Of a stretch of DNA of 64,000 nt, positions 58,047 to 64,000 are shown one piece after another. A program made the translations under genes and the position numbers. The notes under the pieces are model-generated. The model searched no databases, was not told the DNA's origin, and saw nothing but the letters and a program-made list of their open reading frames with translations. Numbering within the stretch: the stretch's first letter is position 1; each line of letters opens with the position of its first letter. Source of the DNA: Platycnemis pennipes (lineage: Eukaryota; Arthropoda; Insecta; Odonata; Platycnemididae); contig OW121849.1 in assembly GCA_933228895.1 (NCBI GenBank), forward strand, positions 126,732,849-126,796,848. Reading direction: 5' to 3'.

Positions 58047-58566
58047 GGCGTTTACTCGGAACCGAAATCGCAATTTTGTACTCGAAATCGTTAGATGGAA
58101 GCGAAAATAGATTTTCTGAAATAATTAATATTTTAACCAGAACCATTCTCTCATATATCAACAATTAAAATAAGCAAAATGTGACGCCCACCGAACAAGC
58201 TGCTTTGAGACTTACTACAAAATCCAACTCTCGTTCTTGACAGCTTTTAGAGGGGAGTGGAGATGGGTGTCAGAAGGTCTCCTCGCACAGATCCTGTCGC
58301 AACCATTTCCATTGCAGAGTCATCTGTGTTTCCCCCATTGCGATAAGACGAAGTAGCTTCGCGGGCTCAGTTGTGATTGGACAAAGTGGAGGACGTACTA
58401 AGCCGCATGCACGCCCACTTTACCTACCGAAAGGGTTCAAAACATCAGTTTTTCGCCGCTTATAACTCGAGAACTAATTGATGGATCAAAAAACGAAAAA
58501 TGCGGGTCTTTTTATTTTACAAACTCTATCAGCTTCGGCATAAAAACATTGTGATAAACGACCCCA
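58047..58566 (+). repeat. 520-bp dispersed repeat, copy 2
   Basis: Direct repeat of 23063-23605, same order and orientation, with indels in the middle and a nearly unchanged 3' part (cagtttttcgccgcttataa to aacgaccccatt). Confidence 0.85.
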
Positions 58567-58926
58567 TTCTAGCGGGAATTTTGATTCAGTGCTCGATCAA
58601 TTAGCCCAGTTATCTTGCTTATAATATTCGCGCTCCTTCATGGAAAGGCGTATGAAGCCATAAAGGGTCAATGTCAACCATAAATGTCCGCCCTCATTAA
58701 CATTTTTAAATGGTTCCTTTTAAGCAGATGTTTTCGTAAGGACTAATTGCAACAAACGCAATGAAATTAAATGCGAAATAGAGCAACTAAATTCCGTATT
58801 TATTCATTCTCAAAAGTCTCGATAAACCAGCCCTGGGCCAATTGCCGTGAGGGTTAAAAAATAACTGGCTAGGGCAGGTACTGGTATGCTAGTAGCATAA
58901 AGAAAGAATTGATACAAGGCTGTGTA

Positions 58927-61732
58927 CAGGGCCGGCGACAAGGGGGGGCAAAGGGGGCAAATGCCCAGGGGCCCGGGCCATCAGGGGGCCCGGGGCAAAA
59001 TAATTAATTGAAAATAAAAATTTAAAGTATGAATAAATTTAAATGCCAAATAGAATACAAAATTTTGTTGTTTAAAAAGTGAAAAAAAACAAATCATGGT
59101 AGAGATGTGTCAGTGTGCAATAGAGAAGTATGACATTAGCATTGTTGTTGTGGTCATCGAGGGTTTTGGGGTGATGGGGACGATAGAGCGAGAAGCGCGG
59201 GCCCTGTGTCGACACTCACCTCCCCTCCCTTTGCCGCGAACATTCGCCACTCAGTGACATATTGTAACGACAAGAAACCCCATCCCCCGCCTAAATCATG
59301 TTTACTAAGATGATGGTTTACTTGTTATTGGACTGTAAATAATCGTTCATTCTGCAGTCAAAGTTACAGATTAGCAGTAGCAAGCTACAAATTCTAGTGT
59401 TGTGTCATTGGTTTTGTATACATGAGCGCCCATACACAGGGGTAGAGAGTGACTGCGGCCCCCCAACCTAGCCTCCCAGTAAGGATTGCAATCCCAGAGA
59501 GATTTTTCAATCCCGGGATTACGGGATCATCATCAAAAGTTAGACAACATTTTCTGATATTTGGTCCACCTTGTTTAATGCTGGCGATCAATATGTCTTT
59601 AACACGCGCACCGTAAGCTCATTTCCGTTTTTCTTATGTATTACAAATGATGACAAATTACTTATTCCAATAAAATGTATTAGGAAATGGACTCATACGT
59701 CAAACGTGTTGCTTTTCATGTCCAAGAAAACTTACTTATGCGCTGCCTGTTAGCGAAAAGGTGTACGTCAATCCCGGAATCCCGGGATTCGTTTATACTA
59801 AATCCTTAACTCCCGGGAAAAATAAAAAAGGGAAGCAAAAAAATATTTTATATTTAAAATTTTGTGAATTTATACATATTTCAGAAAGTTATTAATTCTT
59901 AAACATGATGTATAATTTATCCTTCTGAAATTTTTCTACATTTGTTTCCTTGTTTTACTTGAATAAGTTCAAGGCCCATGCACGCACTGTCATGATTTTG
60001 TGTGGTTTTTGTTAATAGAAAGGAGAGGAAGGAATTTTTGAAACGATGCACAGTAGGCTGAAATCGAAAAAAGGGACAAAATTCCAATATGGCTTTTTTG
60101 GAGATAAATCATGAAACTTGGTACAAATACTCATAATTAATTGGCAACCATGGAATGGCATGTCATTGGTCATGTTCTGTCGCCGTTACCGAGATGCAGG
60201 GGCTCAAACATATCCAAAATTCCAAAATTACACCCGACTTCAGTTTTCTACGAAAATCTTCCTATTTAAGTTGAGGGTGACGCTGTGGGAGGAATTTGGT
60301 CGGATAAAAAACTAGTAGGTCTGTTAAAACCACACTTTTACTTTACTGTGCTTAACTTTGGGAGTTTTTTTCCTAAATGTAGGTGATATTACGTAACAAA
60401 ATGACGGATGCTATTTTCACACAAAAATTCACTTTAAGTAGTATCTGGCATGTTAAGTGCCTGTCAAGTGACTCATATTTCAATTGTTGATGCTTTTTAA
60501 AGGTAGATCTGAAAAAAAATTGAAAATTCGTTAGCGACGCCAAAAATTACATTTGATTTTTCGTATGCGCGTCCGGAGCTTGAGACACACACCGGGAGCT
60601 GAAAATGACGTGGCGCGAGTAAGTTTTTTCCATCCATAAGGAACATAACTCTTCTTATTCGCCTTTTTTAATATGTGTGCATTGCTATCGATCTCCACCG
60701 GCTCTACACGTGTGAAATCATGGGGATATAGAAATAATAAGGTCTGTAAGTGTACGCGAAATCGCATTCGAGGTTTCTCCCCTCAAAAGTAAACTTTTCA
60801 TTCACACCCTGTAATTCCTGTATTTTTCACATGAATATTATTTTACGTTCCAGAGGGACCTTATTAAGGACTTCTTTTCGTTTCTTTGACCCTTCGCCCC
60901 AACAGTCCAAGCCTTTGTCCCTACCAGTAGGTTCATGCAGAAAGGTACATTTTGGACACCGCGGAGCTTTTGGTTGTTCAACGATAAAATGTACTGAAAT
61001 ATTTCGTTTTCTCGGTGTTACAATATGCATATCCCTGATTTATACGTCACATTAGACTTTATTCATCTAGGAAAACTTGAGTTTCTACTTTACTTGAATT
61101 ATGCACACAGGAATGAAACAAATTATCGAAAATAGCTTAATATTGAGGCACAACAAAATATATTCTGTTCGTCAAAACCGTTAACTTACATTATTTTTAC
61201 CCATTCCCTGCTGTTATGCTTGATTGAGAGAGTTGTAGTGAAAGCAAAGCTTAGTAGAAATGAATAATCTGCACTCATTTTAATTTGGTGGTGACATAAT
61301 TATCTCCGTATCTTCGAAAAGATGGGAGTAATTGTGGATATGCCAATTGTGAAAAAAAAAGAAAAGTACGTTTTATTATGACTTTTTATAAAATGTTCAA
61401 GTTCAAGTAAGTCCTAGTTTTGATTACTGTAAAATGAAAGCGTAAAGTGTGTTACATCGTCAAAAAGTTATCATTTTGAAATTGTTTCCCCATCCCATTC
61501 CACTGACATGTGTTTAATTTAAAAAAAGGACAATTTATAGTAAATCAAAAGATAATGTATGACAGTGTGCAACTTTCCTCTGAAGAAAAAGCTATAATCA
61601 GGTAAGTCCTGGTTATAAAATAACCTGAAAGTTCGCAGTTCTGGTCTAAATTAGGTGAGGGGGTTTGCCGGGATTTAGGGGGCCCGGACCACTCAGTTGC
61701 CCAGGGGCCCGAAAATCCTGTCACCGGCCCTG
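58927..61732. mobile_element. hAT-type transposon, 2.8 kb, inserted in a LINE
   Basis: The termini CAGGGCCGGCGACA (left) and the complement of CAGGGCCGGTGACA (right) are flanked by a perfect 8-bp duplication GCTGTGTA (58919-58926 and 61733-61740). ggggcccgg runs lie inside both ends. No transposase frame was found; an internal inverted pair of aatcccgggatt motifs (59510 and 59780) suggests further nested material. Confidence 0.9.
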
Positions 61733-62285
61733 GCTGTGTACTGTCCCCTGTATTATTCAATGTCTACATCGAGAAAGCCATACAAGAAGTCAAAGAAAAG
61801 TCTCCAGGAGTGAATATCCACGGGGAGAAAATCAGCATGCTGCGATTCACCCACGACATAGCAGTCGTGGCAGAAACGGAAGATGTAAAGAAGGCACTAG
61901 GAAAAATGGAAAGGATATTGGCCAGATATCACCTGAACATCAATAAAAGAATACAAAGGCATTAGTATGCAGTAGGAAAAAAGAAGCTAGGGTAAATGTT
62001 AAACTGGGAAAACAAAAAATCGAGGAGGTGAAAGAGTTCAATTACTTGGGAAGCCGAGTAACCAGCAATGGGCGAAGTAGAAGAGAAATTGCCAGTAGAG
62101 TTGCCCAAGCGAAAATAGCATTTTACCAGAAGAAATTTCAACTTACAACTGCAAATACAAGCGGGGAAGTGAGGAAACATTTTATTAGAACATACATCAG
62201 GTGCATTCTAATATATGGCAGCGAAGCATGAACAATAACACCAGCAGAGAAGTCAAGGTTGGAAGCATTTGAAATGTGGTGCTAC

Positions 62286-62551
62286 AGTAAAAATAAAAGT
62301 AGGTATGTATTTGGTTAATTCCACAATTTATTTGGAATGACTAAACCGGTTTCAACCTTTACAGGTCATCAGGAGTAAACATTTTTAACTCAGGAGTTTA
62401 AATTTTTACTCCTGATGATGACCTGTTAAGGTTGAAATCGGTTGAGTCATTACAAATAAATTGTGGAATTAACCAAGTAATTTTATTTTTACTGTCTAAA
62501 GTTACTGTCTAAAATTTTCCACTAAGTAAACTTGCCGACTATCGATTTTAT
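62286..62551. mobile_element. Palindromic element with ggttgaaaccgg core, copy 2
   Basis: Inverted arms ggttaattccacaatttatt / aataaattgtggaattaacc enclose facing copies of the aacctt.acaggtcatc core. It is flanked by an 11-bp near-perfect duplication of the LINE target (tgtggtgctac at 62275-62285, tgtggtactac at 62552-62562). Same family as 38690-38894. Confidence 0.8.
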
Positions 62552-63239
62552 TGTGGTACTACCGACGAATTAGGAAGATAAAATGGATCGACCGAGTGAC
62601 AAACAAAGAAGTCTTAAGAAAAGTAGAGATAAGAGAAGTCTGCTGAAATCTCTAAAAAGAAGACAGGTCAACTTAATCGGCCATATCTTAAGACATGATG
62701 GCTTAATGAAGACAATCGTCGAGGGAACCGTGAATGGGAAGAATGTCAAAGGTAGGCCTCGTATGAGATATATGGAGCAAGTTGTGAAGGATGTAAAAGA
62801 GAAAATTTACGTTGATATGAAGAGGTTGGCTGATAGAAGAATCGAGTGGAGGGCTGCATCAAACCAATCCTAGGATTGCTGACCCATGATGATGATAGGT
62901 CCCCAGCAAGCATCATCTCATACTCAGAAGGGACTTCTAGAATTATGGAAAAAATCTCCTCCTACCCCATTGAAATGTTGTCTCGTTGCACACCAATGGG
63001 AAATCTGTTCCAATCATTTAGTCTTAGGCACCTCCTCTACTAGAAACAAAACATTTTGATTGTTTTTCCATAACCATAATTACTCTTAAATTAGTAACAT
63101 GAGATAAGAGCAATCAATTTTTCATAAATCTTAAATTTACACTGGTGTGACGGCCCAACAGTTTAAGCATTGAGCTTTTGATAAATAAGATCAGGTTAAA
63201 ATTCATTAAGCTTCTTACAGTATTCAGATAAAACTGAGC

Positions 63240-63340
63240 CAACAATCATTTATAATAATAATAAAAGATGTTTATTGGGGCGAGATTGAGACAAAACTGT
63301 CCCTTCTGCCATCTAACCCCAAGGGAGGTGATAAACAGTA
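63240..63340. repeat. Dispersed repeat shared with 37246-37330
   Basis: tgtttattggggcgagattg ... ccttctgccatctaacccca resembles tctttattcgagcgaggttg ... cttttccacctaaccca at about 37250-37310. Probably an end of an unidentified retroelement. Confidence 0.5.
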
Positions 63341-63747
63341 TCATTGGTTCTATTATGGATATTTAGTTTGTTCTACATCTCCATATTACTAAACCTCTGA
63401 GCTTGTGCAAGGGCTTGTGGGCAAGAGGCGGTCATGACCAGTCATGCCTACTGACACTCCAAGGGCTAAGAGGGGAAAGGAAAACAGGAGAAAGAGAAGA
63501 GATTTAGTGATAGGCATGCGATGCCACCAGATTCAAGTTTTTTTAAATCTATGGCATCTCCAGGATTTCCACATTGTTCAAATTTCCCCATGTCTTATTA
63601 ATATTTTATTTTCCAAAGGAGTTTTCCTCAGCAGTCAAATAAGTCACCTTAACATTTCTAATTCTTGTACTGGATTTCATACAAAATTTTTTTGTGGGAG
63701 TCTACCAAAGTTGAAAATGAAATTCCAGATTTTCTCAAGGTTTTCAA

Positions 63748-64000
63748 AGCTCATTACCAAGCAAGTTTTATCAATCCTTTTCAATCGGGCTAAGACCATA
63801 GCCGATACAGAAAGCCTTCCCCAGAAGATACGACACCTGAGGACGACTTATCGCCAAAATGGGTATAGTGAGGAAAAAATACATATAGCCCTGAAAAAGA
63901 CCTTCAGATCACCAGACGCAGCCGGAGGAGAGGAAAAGATTGAAGCCCTAGTGAGAGTTGGATTAACATGCATCTCAACGGTTTCTGGCAAAATCTCCAG
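63748..64000 (+). mobile_element. Penelope-like element, C-terminal part of RT (runs off window)
   Basis: An open frame from about 63750 to the window end reads TKQVLSILFNRAKTIADTES, then LPQKIRHLRTTYRQNGYSEE, and VRVGLTCISTVSGKIS. The conserved run LxxRAxxI....L..E/K..HLR..Y..NGY... followed by a segment ending in S.KIS is characteristic of the region after the RT in Penelope-like and related elements. The catalytic RT motifs lie upstream and are not recognisable here, so this copy is probably 5'-truncated. Any endonuclease would be beyond the window. Confidence 0.6.

Larger units (their letters stand above)
58888..62900 (+). mobile_element. LINE copy split by a hAT element and a palindromic element
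   Basis: The RT frame starts at about 58888 (aagcataaagaaag-like sequence, then acaaggctgtgta), is cut by the hAT element (58927-61740 including its duplicated site), resumes as SPVLFNVYIEKAIQEVKEKS, SMLRFTHDIAVVAET and FNYLGSRVTSNGRSRREI, is cut again at 62286-62551, and ends with the GHILRHDGLMKTIVEG and GRPRMRYMEQVVKD blocks and a gatgatgat tail near 62895. The catalytic FADD is FTHD, so this copy is inactive. Each insertion duplicated the local LINE sequence, giving a clear relative order. Confidence 0.88.

Overview
The window looks like AT-rich genomic DNA from an arthropod, probably an insect. It carries one spliced animal gene spread over about 32 kb and dense, nested layers of transposable elements: hAT, Helitron, several non-LTR retrotransposons, a Penelope-like fragment, tRNA-headed SINEs and a 5S rRNA-headed SINE. 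Nothing bacterial, viral or CRISPR-like was seen. The species cannot be fixed from the sequence alone.

The only host protein-coding gene I can support is an ARMC3 orthologue (armadillo repeat-containing 3) on the minus strand, start codon at 56,690 and stop at 24,800. I rebuilt it as ten coding exons with GT/AG junctions and matching phases, about 1,050 residues. Armadillo-type helical repeats fill exons 1-7 and the first part of exon 8. A C-terminal EDR1/CTR1-type domain is split over exons 8, 9 and 10. The last exon lies 1.6 kb beyond exon 9, and a Lys/Glu/Pro-rich insert separates the two halves of the domain's end.

Layout: 1-24.5 kb is intergenic, with three CpG-rich patches (about 1.2-1.65, 6.7-7.3 and 15.5-16.1 kb), an intact tRNA-SINE with 14-bp target duplications (4.87-5.21 kb), a 5S rRNA-derived SINE (about 10.3-10.45 kb), LINE scraps, a small hAT-like MITE (19.86 kb) and a Helitron with both termini (20.85-22.79 kb). 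ARMC3 covers 24.8-56.7 kb. Its 20-kb intron 8 (27.1-47.2 kb) holds a 3.85-kb hAT element with 8-bp duplications (itself containing other elements), an 11.1-kb segment bounded by 1.65-kb inverted repeats, several LINE copies and palindromic elements. From 57 to 64 kb the DNA is intergenic again: a diverged SINE, the second copy of a 520-bp dispersed repeat, a LINE interrupted first by a 2.8-kb hAT element and then by a palindromic element, and the C-terminal part of a Penelope-like reverse transcriptase running off the end.

The most unusual structures are the 11.1-kb unit with very long terminal inverted repeats and TA at both ends, the 5S-headed SINE, and two palindromic families with a CTGATGA...GAAA layout reminiscent of hammerhead ribozymes. 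None could be tested by folding or database search here.
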